A DNA stretch of 64,000 nucleotides, from positions 496,001 to 560,000 of the forward strand of contig NZ_BBLT01000002.1 of assembly GCF_000775915.1 (NCBI RefSeq), given 5' to 3'. The notes below the pieces were generated by a model that saw only the letters and a list, made by a program, of their open reading frames with translations, was not told the origin of the DNA and did no database searches. Position 1 is the first letter of the stretch, and every line of letters starts with the position of its first letter. Below are positions 28,040-36,804 of the stretch, in pieces. The DNA is from Sporocytophaga myxococcoides (lineage in GTDB: Bacteria > Bacteroidota > Bacteroidia > Cytophagales > Cytophagaceae). The position numbers were made by a program, and so were the translations under genes.

Positions 28040-28130
28040 CAAAGGGGAAGAAATTCCCCTTTGCTATTTAAGCACCCCTATAAAGCTATTTTACTCCGGA
28101 ACTTCTGATAGCCTGAAGTCCGGAGTAAAA
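28040..28130. terminator. Two adjacent terminator-like hairpins
   Basis: The first (28040-28063) is a perfect 10-bp stem CAAAGGGGAA / TTCCCCTTTG. The second (28089-28130) is TTTTACTCCGGA(A)CTTC / GAAGTCCGGAGTAAAA, with T and A tails allowing either direction. Together they separate the convergent small membrane gene and the bestrophin gene. Confidence 0.8.
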
Positions 28131-28152
28131 ATAACCACACTTAATAAGATTA

Positions 28153-29061
28153 TTATAATACATAGTAAGATTCTATGTGAGCTTTTGTGGTAGTTGCATC
28201 TTCACTAAGTATTTGCATAAGATTTTTTTCAATAGTATTTGCTAAAGCGGTTACAGGTATATCTGTTGGTCTGTTTTCAAAAGGATCCTGTAAATGAATA
28301 GCCATTTTCTCAACGAGTAACAATGCTGAAGTAATAGCAATCATCAATGGAATTTCGAACAAGCCAAAGTAGCTGGTAAGCGCAAATGGAAACAACATAA
28401 TGAATATCCACAGGGTAAAGTTTATGTACATACTATAAGTAGTAGGAAAAATAGTATTTTTTATTCTTTCGCATTTACCCATAGAGTCGCATAGGTTGGT
28501 TATAATATGTTCTATTTTTACCTGTTGATATGCATTGATCCAGCCTTTTTCCAATGCAAGATTTATATCCTGACTATGGAGATACAGTAGTGCGTTCGGC
28601 TTATTATCATGTTTGGAAACATATTCCAGTTCCTGCTCTGAAAGAAAAGGTTTTATTCTGCTAAGGCTTACTTGATTGCGCAGAGAGTCTCCCAGACAGT
28701 AACACCAGGCGATATGGCGTTTGATAAACTTTTCTTTGAAGGAGTGTTTTTCGACAGAGAAGTCAGGGTCGTTTATAAAAGAAGATACAAGTCTGGAAAG
28801 TGTCCTTGAATCATTCACGATTGCTCCCCAAATAACTCTTGCTTCCCACCATCTGTCATATGCCTGGTTGGATCTAAAGGCAAGGAGTAAAGAAATTATG
28901 GTACCTAATATTGTAGGTACACCGGTAGAGACCGATATGTTTTCCAGATGTAATGAAGAATCAAGGTAACCAATAACAGATGCATAGATAACTATAAAGA
29001 CAAGTTCATATTTGATCTTGCCCAATACATATTTTATGGGAATATTTTTCTTTAATAGCAT
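28153..29061 (-). CDS. Bestrophin-family anion channel
   Basis: A 302-aa bacterial bestrophin (UPF0187), an inner-membrane pentameric ion channel. The family pattern is visible in ISLLLAFRSNQAYDRWWEAR, in WGAIVNDSRTL, and in IEIPLMIAITSALLLVEK-like late helices, followed by DPFENRPTDIPV, the characteristic Pro-rich end. It has four main hydrophobic helices. It lies 18 bp downstream of a universal-stress-like gene, probably as one transcript. Confidence 0.88.
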   Translation of the reverse strand: MLLKKNIPIKYVLGKIKYELVFIVIYASVIGYLDSSLHLENISVSTGVPTILGTIISLLLAFRSNQAYDRWWEARVIWGAIVNDSRTLSRLVSSFINDPDFSVEKHSFKEKFIKRHIAWCYCLGDSLRNQVSLSRIKPFLSEQELEYVSKHDNKPNALLYLHSQDINLALEKGWINAYQQVKIEHIITNLCDSMGKCERIKNTIFPTTYSMYINFTLWIFIMLFPFALTSYFGLFEIPLMIAITSALLLVEKMAIHLQDPFENRPTDIPVTALANTIEKNLMQILSEDATTTKAHIESYYVL

Positions 29062-29079
29062 AGGTTTATCTTAAGCATT

Positions 29080-29784
29080 TTAATAATAATTGACTCTTAA
29101 TAAAGGAATACCTATTTCGAATTGAAAGTTTGCAGATGTACTTTTCTTGAGTAATGATTTTTTTCTTTTTGAATTCATCTCAATCAATAAATTAACCTGC
29201 ATTTCTTTTAACACTGAAGCTGCCTTGGAAACAGGAACTGATTTATCATTAATGTTCACCAAGCTATCAGACTCGTTAAATATAAAAAGCCGTCGTGAGG
29301 GCAATATGTTCTGAAGATCCGAAGGTATTGCTTTATAACCTTTGGGAATGATAATCCCGACAGAAGGATTCGTGTTAATTTTACATCCCTGAGGAATATG
29401 TATGACTGGTGCATTACTTTTCTTTAATATATCAAACAATTCCCGGTCTGTGGAGTGCCTGTCAGATAATACAGAAAATTGTATACCATATTCATTAATT
29501 ATATGATTAAGTATAGCTTCAGAGATACCATATTGACAGTGAATGTGAATATGCATATCAGATCTATTTGCTTCTGCCTTTATCTTATCTAATTCTTTTT
29601 GAAAATCACTGCCTCGGTAATCTTTGTATTTAGGCAGAAATAATGTTTCAATGATTGAGTTTGGAAGTGGTACTGAATAAAATAAGATAATCTTTAAAGA
29701 ACCGGAATTAACCAATGCTTTAAGATTTTTAATTGTTGTAAATGTTTCTTCCGAGAAATCTGTTGGAATCAGAAATGTTAGCAT
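29080..29784 (-). CDS. Diverged universal stress protein (UspA-like)
   Basis: A 234-aa cytosolic protein. The N-terminus MLTFLIPTDFSEETFTTIKNLKALV is the UspA start, and the Usp-type strand-helix pattern continues to about residue 135 (APVIHIPQGCKI). The second half keeps the fold pattern less clearly, so it may be a degenerate tandem Usp. The ATP-binding G.2G.9G(S/T) motif is not evident. It is co-transcribed with bestrophin. Confidence 0.7.
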   Translation of the reverse strand: MLTFLIPTDFSEETFTTIKNLKALVNSGSLKIILFYSVPLPNSIIETLFLPKYKDYRGSDFQKELDKIKAEANRSDMHIHIHCQYGISEAILNHIINEYGIQFSVLSDRHSTDRELFDILKKSNAPVIHIPQGCKINTNPSVGIIIPKGYKAIPSDLQNILPSRRLFIFNESDSLVNINDKSVPVSKAASVLKEMQVNLLIEMNSKRKKSLLKKSTSANFQFEIGIPLLRVNYY

Positions 29785-29802
29785 ATCTGCTCTGTTTCCT
29801 TA

Positions 29803-29810
29803 CAAAAGTA
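29803..29810 (-). promoter_or_regulatory. -7 element for the Usp-bestrophin unit
   Basis: Minus strand TACTTTTG, a perfect TAnnTTTG, 19 bp upstream of the Usp-like start codon. Confidence 0.5.
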
Positions 29811-29983
29811 GACTACGGAAATTAAAATGAGTTGAGACAGTTATAAAAATGTGATTAGTAATTTCCGGAAAAAAGTTAACTCTTCTTCTTTAAATCCCCG
29901 CATATTCTAGCAGTTTTATTAATCAACGAAGTTTGGATTAAAATAAAATTAGAAGAATGTTAAAGTGAATTAATATTTAATTA

Positions 29984-31360
29984 CTATTCACTTAGCTCTT
30001 CCCGGTTAAAGTATATACTTATTTTTGTTCCGATATCTTTTTCGGAGTTGATGGAAATTTTTCCATGATGCAGACGGATAATCTTTAGTGATAGCGGAAG
30101 ACCTATGCCATGCCCGGCAAAGTTGGTTGTATTGCTGCCTCGGTAAAAGGGCTCAAATACATGAGTAATGTCTTCAGCAGGTATTCCTATTCCAGAGTCA
30201 GTAACGCTTATTTCAAGAAGTTTTTCGTTAGCAAATAGCTTTACAGTTACCATTTGATTTTCGGAATATTTAATGGCATTGTGAATGATATTGATAATAG
30301 CAAGTTTCATCCACATTCTGTTTACAGAAAGAGATATCCACTCAATTTTTTCAGGTATTTCAGAAAATTCAATACTGACCTGGTTGTCTGGTATTCTTCT
30401 GGTAATATCTGCTTTTATTGCAAGTAAGAGTTCATCCATCTGAACCTTTTCAGTAATCAGTTTTTTTCCGTCAAAGCCAAGCTGAGACATTTTTAATAAA
30501 CTCGTAATGAGTTGGTCCAGTTTATTCGCCTCCGATGCGATTGTATGTAACGACTGGATATATTCTTCCGTACTTCTCGGCCTTTTCAGGATGATTTCAG
30601 ATTCACCCAGTATCGTAGTCAGAGGGGTTCTCAATTCATGAGAAGCATTGCTTACAAAATGACTTTGCATTTCAAAAGAAGCTTCCAGCCTGTCCAGCAT
30701 ATTGTTGAAAATATTTGCCAGATGAGATAACTCATCCTTGCCATTTCCTGGCTTTAGCCTGAGGTGAAGATTAGATGCACGTATCTGGTCAACTTCTTTT
30801 ACAATTCTGGTAATGGGTTTTAAAATTTGAGTTGAAAATAATATGGCAGCCACGAGTATAATTACACAACATGCAATGAACCCGACAATAAGCAGATTTC
30901 TCAGAGATGACAATAACTCATTTCCCTCCTGATCAATGGCAGTAAGTATTACGACATAACTAGGATACTCATTTTTATAATATACACCAACATAAAAATC
31001 ATCTCCGTCTTTATATTCAGCATATCCCGTCATTAAGATTTCATCAAGAAATGCTGAAGGCAAAACATTTAAAATACTTCCTTTAGATTTGGAGTATATT
31101 GTATCTTTTTTAATTAAATATTCTTTTTCGCCTGTTAAAGGTACAAGATGTTTTTTCCGGACTTCTTCATATACTGGTTTAGCATTTAAATCTTCCTCCA
31201 TGTGATTGTGGGCAGCTATAGAAGCCCTGGCCTTTAGTCTGGTAAAAAAATTTTTGGTAGCGAAATGAGAGGTAAATAAGAAGATAAAAATGCTTAACAA
31301 CAATAAGGTTGCTGCAGTTAAAGAAATATAAAGAATAATAATTTTACTACGTATTGTCAT
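29984..31360 (-). CDS. Membrane sensor histidine kinase
   Basis: A 458-aa two-component kinase. A first transmembrane helix (~8-30), a ~125-residue periplasmic sensor region, a second helix (~158-180), HAMP (~180-235), HisKA with FVSNASHELRTPLTTILGE (phospho-acceptor His) and HATPase_c with NAIKYS, DSGIGIP and GHGIGLPL follow in order. It begins one base after the regulator's stop codon. The arrangement resembles CusS/ArlS-type kinases; the stimulus is unknown. Confidence 0.94.
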   Translation of the reverse strand: MTIRSKIIILYISLTAATLLLLSIFIFLFTSHFATKNFFTRLKARASIAAHNHMEEDLNAKPVYEEVRKKHLVPLTGEKEYLIKKDTIYSKSKGSILNVLPSAFLDEILMTGYAEYKDGDDFYVGVYYKNEYPSYVVILTAIDQEGNELLSSLRNLLIVGFIACCVIILVAAILFSTQILKPITRIVKEVDQIRASNLHLRLKPGNGKDELSHLANIFNNMLDRLEASFEMQSHFVSNASHELRTPLTTILGESEIILKRPRSTEEYIQSLHTIASEANKLDQLITSLLKMSQLGFDGKKLITEKVQMDELLLAIKADITRRIPDNQVSIEFSEIPEKIEWISLSVNRMWMKLAIINIIHNAIKYSENQMVTVKLFANEKLLEISVTDSGIGIPAEDITHVFEPFYRGSNTTNFAGHGIGLPLSLKIIRLHHGKISINSEKDIGTKISIYFNREELSE

Positions 31361-31361
31361 T

Positions 31362-32042
31362 TCAGTCGTCTTTTCTCATAACGTAGCCCATGCCTACTAC
31401 AGTATGTATTAGTTTTTCTTCAAAACCTTTATCTATTTTTTTTCTGAGATAGTTAATGTAAACATCCACCACATTCGTGTTCATGTCAAAATTGATATCC
31501 CATACATTTTCAAGTATGCTTACCCTTGATAAAACTCTACCCTGATTAATCATGAGATATTCCAGAAGCTTGAATTCTGTGGCAGTGAGTGTTATTTTTT
31601 CGTCTCCTCTTTTGACAGTTTTATTAGAGGTGTTTATTTCCAGATTGGAAAACTTTAAAATAAAATTTTTGGGATTATTTTTCTGTGTTCTTCTTTTAAT
31701 AGCTTCTATACGTGCTAGTAGTTCAGAAAATTTGAAAGGTTTTATCATATAATCATCAGCACCAGCATTCAGACCGGATACAACGTTTTCGGTCGTGCCA
31801 AGTGCTGTTAGCATAATGATAGGGACATCGGTATTATCCTCTCTTATTCGTCTGCAAATTTCCATGCCATTGATGCCAGGAAGCATCAGATCCAATATTA
31901 CAAGGTCAAATGTATGATCAGTCATCATCTGAAGACCGGTAGCACCATCCATAGCTATGCTTGCGGAATGTCCTTCTTCCTGGAAGCCCCTCATAATAAA
32001 AGAAGCGACATTTACTTCATCTTCAATGATAAGAATTTTCAT
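31362..32042 (-). CDS. OmpR-family response regulator
   Basis: A 226-aa DNA-binding regulator. The receiver domain (1-~118) has DE (10-11), the phospho-acceptor Asp in LVILDLMLPG, the Thr in MLTALG and the Lys in DDYMIKPF. The winged-helix output domain (~130-224) has LTATEFKLLEYLM and VDVYINYLRKKID. It is transcribed first in the pair with the kinase and diverges from the AAA+ gene across a 295-bp AT-rich gap. Confidence 0.95.
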   Translation of the reverse strand: MKILIIEDEVNVASFIMRGFQEEGHSASIAMDGATGLQMMTDHTFDLVILDLMLPGINGMEICRRIREDNTDVPIIMLTALGTTENVVSGLNAGADDYMIKPFKFSELLARIEAIKRRTQKNNPKNFILKFSNLEINTSNKTVKRGDEKITLTATEFKLLEYLMINQGRVLSRVSILENVWDINFDMNTNVVDVYINYLRKKIDKGFEEKLIHTVVGMGYVMRKDD

Positions 32043-32063
32043 TTTTTTTTATAAATCTAAATT

Positions 32064-32071
32064 CAAATATA
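32064..32071 (-). promoter_or_regulatory. -7 element for the two-component operon
   Basis: Minus strand TATATTTG, matching TAnnTTTG, about 22 bp upstream of the regulator ATG. The rest of the 295-bp divergent gap (32043-32337) is AT-rich, and I see no other clear element in it. Confidence 0.5.
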
Positions 32072-32337
32072 CTTACCGTTTTATTTTAATTTTTAGTATG
32101 AAGAAAATTTCCTGATGTTTTTATGAGTTTTTACCTAAAAAACTTGAGGTTTTAAGGGCAGATTAGTTAGGTAGTGTATTGATTTTTAGTAATTTTTTAA
32201 GAGTTTTGAATTATGTTTTTTCAACAGAAACTTTTTTATGATAGTTTGAAATAATTAAATAAGTTTTATTTTTACCTCATACAATTCTATTAAAAGAGTC
32301 TCCCGCTCTTTCCCTTGAACTTAATAATACCAGGAAA

Positions 32338-33684
32338 ATGACAATGCAAACCGAGGTCATTCAGCGGACATATGCTGCTTTAAATATGGATATCTCCTGG
32401 CTGGAATCTGTTCTTGATCTGAGAATTTCATTCCAGGTTTTTGAAGGAGATCTGCTCTCTCTTGTACCCGCACCTAGCGTGGTAAATGAAGATATCTATG
32501 GTTCTATTATTGAAAAATGTAAACTCTCGCCAGCAGAAAGACTGATCCTTGTCCTTAGCCTTAGTCCATTTCTGAAACCGGAGCTTAGCAATAGGTTTCT
32601 TACTGTAAAGAATCAGATGGAAATGATTCCGTCGGAAATAGGCGGTGCTTTGGGAAAGTCTTACAGAGGCTTTATTCCTACTATACAAACAGCTCTCTAT
32701 CTGCTTGCTGGAAGACAGGGGAATGTGCTCGATTGGTTGTATTTATTTAATCCGGAAGAGAAGCTAAATGCATTTCATCTTATATCTCTGCATTTAACTC
32801 AGCCTGATGAACCATTCACAAGTCAGTTGCTTAATCCTTCAAAAGAAGTTATGGATTGCCTGATTAATGGAAAGGCGCTTGAACCCCATTTTTCTCCAGA
32901 TTTTCCTGCACAGAAAATATCGACTTCACTGGAATGGGAGGATCTTGTGCTAAATAAGGAAACAATGGATCAGGTAGAAGACATCCTTGATTGGGTTCGT
33001 TTTGAAAAACAGTTGTTAAGTAATAAAGACTATACGCGGAAAACAATGCCAGGCTATAGAGCATTATTTGCAGGGCCTCCAGGAACAGGGAAAACATTAA
33101 CAGCATCCTTAATAGGAAAGGCTACAGGAAGAGAAACTTATAAGATTGATCTGTCTATGATTGTCTCTAAGTATGTGGGCGAAACGGAAAAAAATCTTTC
33201 AAAGATTTTTAGCAGGGCACAAGGACAAAATTGGATTCTTTTTTTTGATGAAGCTGATGCATTATTTGGTAAAAGGTCAGAGACGAAAGATGCACATGAC
33301 AGATATGCTAATCAGGAAGTAGCTTACCTGCTTCAGCGTGTGGAACAGTATGATGGGTTGGTGATACTTGCCAGCAATTACAAAAAGAATATAGATCAGG
33401 CTTTTTATAGAAGACTTCAGTCCATTGTAAATTTTCCCCTGCCAGATTATTCTGAGAGGTTATTGCTATGGGAAAAATCAAAGCCGGAAGGTTTTGTTTA
33501 TGATGAAGATGTGGACCTGTCTAATCTGGCTGAACGATACAAAATTTGTGGCGGCTCCGTTACGAATGTATTGCGTCACTGCTGTCTTAAGGCAGTTTCC
33601 AGAAATTCAGATAAAATAAAAGCTGGAGATTTAATGACTGGAATTAACAGAGAATTTGCCAAAGAGGGAAAAACTGGTGTTTAA
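32338..33684 (+). CDS. AAA+ ATPase of the contractile-injection-system-associated type
   Basis: A 448-aa ATPase. The N-terminal ~200 residues are helical and lack known motifs. The AAA+ domain (~200-440) has Walker A GPPGTGKT (246-253), Walker B ILFFDEAD (300-307), sensor-1 Asn in LASNYKKNID, and an arginine finger pair in AFYRRLQ. ATPases of this build are the terminal AAA+ component (Afp15/Pvc15-like) of extracellular contractile injection systems. The next gene encodes a DUF4157 protein, a typical companion of those clusters. No sheath, tube or baseplate genes are in the window. Confidence 0.85.
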   Translation: MTMQTEVIQRTYAALNMDISWLESVLDLRISFQVFEGDLLSLVPAPSVVNEDIYGSIIEKCKLSPAERLILVLSLSPFLKPELSNRFLTVKNQMEMIPSEIGGALGKSYRGFIPTIQTALYLLAGRQGNVLDWLYLFNPEEKLNAFHLISLHLTQPDEPFTSQLLNPSKEVMDCLINGKALEPHFSPDFPAQKISTSLEWEDLVLNKETMDQVEDILDWVRFEKQLLSNKDYTRKTMPGYRALFAGPPGTGKTLTASLIGKATGRETYKIDLSMIVSKYVGETEKNLSKIFSRAQGQNWILFFDEADALFGKRSETKDAHDRYANQEVAYLLQRVEQYDGLVILASNYKKNIDQAFYRRLQSIVNFPLPDYSERLLLWEKSKPEGFVYDEDVDLSNLAERYKICGGSVTNVLRHCCLKAVSRNSDKIKAGDLMTGINREFAKEGKTGV

Positions 33685-33711
33685 CATTTGTAAGAATTAG
33701 TTCTGCTAAGT

Positions 33712-35517
33712 ATGACTTCAAATTCAGAAAGAGTTCAGAAAGAATCCTCTATACAAAGAAGGAGTAGCCAAAATTCCCATAGTACATCCAGTGCTCGGCA
33801 ATATGGCAAGGTATCTGGCCTGTTTGGTCAAGGTGAAGTAAGCGGATATGGTGATGCAGTGTTGCAGTCTATGCAGACGAAAGAAACCGATGTTAGTTAT
33901 GGTTCAATCCACAACCCTATTCAACAAAAGGAAGAAGAAAATCCACTCCAAAAGAAAGAGGAAAAAGGAGCGTCTGGGTTTAGTGATGAAGGTAATTCAG
34001 CAAAAAAATCAGGAGGCTTGCCAGAAGGGTTAAAGAGCGGAATAGAATCTTTGTCTGGGATCTCTATGGATGACGTTCAGGTGCATTATAATTCGCAAAA
34101 ACCTGCAAGTGTCAATGCGCTTGCCTATGCTCAGGGGACAGATATCCATTTGGGGACAGGTCAGGAGAAACATCTTCCTCATGAAGCTTGGCATGTGGTG
34201 CAGCAAAAGCAGGGCAGGGTGAAGCCAACGATGCAGATGAAAGGCGCTGTTAATATCAATGATGATGAAGGGTTGGAAAGAGAAGCTGATGAAATGGGAG
34301 AAAGGGCAGTGCAAAGAAAGGCATCGGGCAGTAATAATAAAGTTTCCAAAAGTAGTTCAGCATTCAATGTAATGCAAAGACGAATTGGTTTTGAAATTGA
34401 AACAGGGATACCTATCACACGTAGAATTCCTAATCCGGACCCTTTAACAGTGGGCATTCACCCACATCTATACAGAGATGCGCATCCGCAAACAATGGCT
34501 CAGAATTTAAGACAGGGAACATTAACAATTTCAGCAGATCATTCAGGAGCACATGCGCAAACGATACTGGAGCCATTTAATCAATGGTCTATTATAGAAG
34601 CTGTAACAGATCCGATAGATGACAGTCTGACACCTAGCCAATTCGATGCTATTGCTACGGTATGGTTGTCAAGAATTATAAACATAAAACAGCTTGCGCA
34701 GCAGGGGCCACCTGCACAGCAGCTATTAGGAACAAACTATTATGTGGGCCTTCCTTCAGCTCAGAATTATGCAAACTGGGATCGTATAGCTCCTCAGGTT
34801 ACAGTTGGTGTTCCTCTTGATCAGGCTGCGAAACTCATAAGCGCATTCCCCTTAAGTGGTACGGCAAGTACATATAATGCAACAAAATTGGCCAAAGAGT
34901 CTCCGGCTAAAGCCCTTAAAGTAATGCAGGGACTTATTGGTGCTATACCACCAGGTTCACAAAATGGAGTTCCTGAACTAAAAGGTTTGGTAACATTGAT
35001 GATGAACTACCTTACTGCCGGTAATGATAACGACATTGCCAAAGTGATTTATATGAAAAACAGACCTGCAAATGTTTTTTATAAAAGTAAACTCTCTGAT
35101 GTCAGAAACAATCTGCTTACAACTACTTATGGAAATCTGATACTTAATGATGCCAATAACAGGGCTGCATTAAGAACATTATTATTGCTGGAATCCGGAA
35201 GAACTTCAGGAGACTCATTATTCAAAGCGGATCCGAGTCCGGTCAATCCACAGGGCATTGCGTCAACGGTAACTGTTCATCAGTGGATTACAGAAGTATT
35301 ATCAGGTGTAGATGACAGAATTTTTGATGAAATGAAGAACCCATGGGCAAATCCAATAGCCCCAGATGCAAATGATGAGGTGGTGATTGAATTGAGAAAA
35401 TTAGGTTATGATCTTACTCATTCTAATTTTACACTGGAAGATTTTAACGGAGGTTTGCTTCAATATATGAAAAAAGTATACCTTGCTAATAAGCGGCTGA
35501 AAAATCATGAAGTCTAA
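33712..35517 (+). CDS. DUF4157 metallopeptidase-like protein, candidate injection-system effector
   Basis: A 601-aa protein in three parts. Residues 1-100 are polar, Ser/Gln/Lys-rich and disordered-looking, without a signal peptide. Residues ~103-200 form a DUF4157 domain (GLKSGIESLSGISMDDVQVHYNS-type start) with the zincin motif HEAWH (157-161) and a later EREADEMG. Residues ~222-600 are unlike anything I recognise fully, but begin with IGFEIE (225-230), ADHS (275-278) and IEAVTDP (295-301), reminiscent of amidoligase/glutamate-cysteine-ligase-like folds. DUF4157 proteins are frequent in eCIS loci. It lies 27 bp after the AAA+ gene. Confidence 0.8.
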   Translation: MTSNSERVQKESSIQRRSSQNSHSTSSARQYGKVSGLFGQGEVSGYGDAVLQSMQTKETDVSYGSIHNPIQQKEEENPLQKKEEKGASGFSDEGNSAKKSGGLPEGLKSGIESLSGISMDDVQVHYNSQKPASVNALAYAQGTDIHLGTGQEKHLPHEAWHVVQQKQGRVKPTMQMKGAVNINDDEGLEREADEMGERAVQRKASGSNNKVSKSSSAFNVMQRRIGFEIETGIPITRRIPNPDPLTVGIHPHLYRDAHPQTMAQNLRQGTLTISADHSGAHAQTILEPFNQWSIIEAVTDPIDDSLTPSQFDAIATVWLSRIINIKQLAQQGPPAQQLLGTNYYVGLPSAQNYANWDRIAPQVTVGVPLDQAAKLISAFPLSGTASTYNATKLAKESPAKALKVMQGLIGAIPPGSQNGVPELKGLVTLMMNYLTAGNDNDIAKVIYMKNRPANVFYKSKLSDVRNNLLTTTYGNLILNDANNRAALRTLLLLESGRTSGDSLFKADPSPVNPQGIASTVTVHQWITEVLSGVDDRIFDEMKNPWANPIAPDANDEVVIELRKLGYDLTHSNFTLEDFNGGLLQYMKKVYLANKRLKNHEV

Positions 35518-35537
35518 AATTTTCCTTTAAAAGTTTT

Positions 35538-35993
35538 ATGATAAAAGATAAAGGAGTACAACAATATTTCAATTCATTGCCAGAAGATAGAAAGGTAGCA
35601 ATGACAGAGCTTAGGGATGTTATTGTAAATAATCTTCCCGAAGGTTTTGAAGAGGTAATAAGTTATGGCATGCCCGGATATGTAGTTCCGCATTCTTTGT
35701 TTCCACAAGGGTACCATTGTGATCCTAAATTACCACTGCCCTTTATTAGTATTGCTTCTCAGAAAAATTTTATTGCCCTTTATCACATGGGTATTTATGC
35801 TGATAATACTTTGTTGAAATGGTTTGTCGATGAATATGAAAAATTGGGCAAAACAAAGCTGGATATGGGTAAAAGTTGTATAAGGTTCAAAAAGATAGAT
35901 CAGATCCCTTTTAAGTTAATTGGAGAACTTGTATCTAAAATGACTCCGCAGTCTTGGATAGCGCTTTATAAGAAACAGCTAAGGCCGTCATGA
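35538..35993 (+). CDS. DUF1801 (YdhG-like) protein
   Basis: A 151-aa soluble protein of the DUF1801/YdhG family. The conserved pattern is YFNSLPEDRKVAMTELRDVI, GFEEVISYGMPGY, the aromatic-rich strand FISIASQKNFIALYHMGIY and the motif DMGKSCIRFKKIDQIP. The fold is a small SufE/TBP-like domain with unknown function. The start is ATG 35538, 20 bp after the DUF4157 gene, so it may be read with that unit by chance. Confidence 0.82.
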   Translation: MIKDKGVQQYFNSLPEDRKVAMTELRDVIVNNLPEGFEEVISYGMPGYVVPHSLFPQGYHCDPKLPLPFISIASQKNFIALYHMGIYADNTLLKWFVDEYEKLGKTKLDMGKSCIRFKKIDQIPFKLIGELVSKMTPQSWIALYKKQLRPS

Positions 35994-36058
35994 AAGGATT
36001 TTAAGCGCAAAGTAATGTAATTTAATAATTGTAATTAGTTAGTAATTTTGATAAAGAC

Positions 36059-36289
36059 ATGGGATTTGAGTATTTTATTCACGTCGATCTTTCAGACGGT
36101 AATAAGGAAGAGCTAAGGCAACTGGTGGATTTTGAATCAGATGATGAAACCTGGGGAGATGTAATTGAGGTGGAAGAATCGGGTATTTATGTATGTAAAA
36201 GTATTAAACGAGAAGTTTGGGAAGGACTTGAAGAGCTTAAGTCGTATCTTGATAGAAATAAGCTAGTTTATAGTATTGAAGAATTGTAG
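36059..36289 (+). CDS. Small acidic protein of unknown function
   Basis: A 76-aa very acidic protein (MGFEYFIHVDLSDGNKEEL...). It has no signal peptide or membrane helix. Its alternating strands and a C-terminal helix suggest a small alpha/beta domain. It ends 8 bp before the next gene. I do not recognise a family. Confidence 0.6.
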   Translation: MGFEYFIHVDLSDGNKEELRQLVDFESDDETWGDVIEVEESGIYVCKSIKREVWEGLEELKSYLDRNKLVYSIEEL

Positions 36290-36297
36290 TTTTGATC

Positions 36298-36762
36298 ATG
36301 TACCAGATAATATTTTCATTTCATTCAATAATAAGATGGTTATTGGTATTGGGGCTTATAGGTACCATCATGGTTTTTGCAACCAATAGAAATAATGAAA
36401 AGCCTGCTTTTAAGTTAGGTGATATATTTAAATCAACAACAGTTTCCTTTGCTCATATCCAGCTTATTCTTGGTTATTATCTTTATTTTGAAAGCCCAAT
36501 GGTAAAATATTTCAGAGCTAATATAAAAGAAGGCCTGGCTATACCTGAAATGACTTTTTTTGGTTTATATCATGTGATAATGATGACAATCGCGGTGTTC
36601 GTATTAACAATAGGATCTTCTATTATAAAAAGAACCCAGACATATGAGCTAAAAAGAAAATATGTATTGATCTATTTCGGAATAGTGATACTCATAATAT
36701 TTCTTGCTGTACCATGGCCATTTTCTCCTTTTATATCAAGGCCATATTATAGAAGCTTCTGA
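36298..36762 (+). CDS. Four-helix membrane protein (cytochrome b-like annotation family)
   Basis: A 154-aa membrane protein with about four helices (5-27, 44-62, 88-112, 122-142). It begins MYQIIFSFHSIIRWLLVLGL, and His10, His48 and His92 (FHS, AHIQL, LYHV) lie within or near the helices and could bind heme. Bacteroidota relatives are often called cytochrome B. ATG 36298 is preferred to an in-frame TTG two codons upstream. A perfect terminator follows. Confidence 0.65.
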   Translation: MYQIIFSFHSIIRWLLVLGLIGTIMVFATNRNNEKPAFKLGDIFKSTTVSFAHIQLILGYYLYFESPMVKYFRANIKEGLAIPEMTFFGLYHVIMMTIAVFVLTIGSSIIKRTQTYELKRKYVLIYFGIVILIIFLAVPWPFSPFISRPYYRSF

Positions 36763-36767
36763 TATGA

Positions 36768-36804
36768 AGCCAAGAGTATTAGGAATAATACTCTTGGCTC
36801 TTTT
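36768..36804 (+). terminator. Terminator after the four-helix membrane gene
   Basis: A perfect 13-bp stem AGCCAAGAGTATT / AATACTCTTGGCT with an AGGAAT loop is followed by CTTTT. It separates this gene from the convergent Rieske operon. Confidence 0.88.

Noticed and set aside
29963-29993. Terminator at the end of the histidine kinase gene
   Set aside because: AAGTGAAT/ATTCACTT is AT-rich, overlaps the stop codon and lacks a T-tract.
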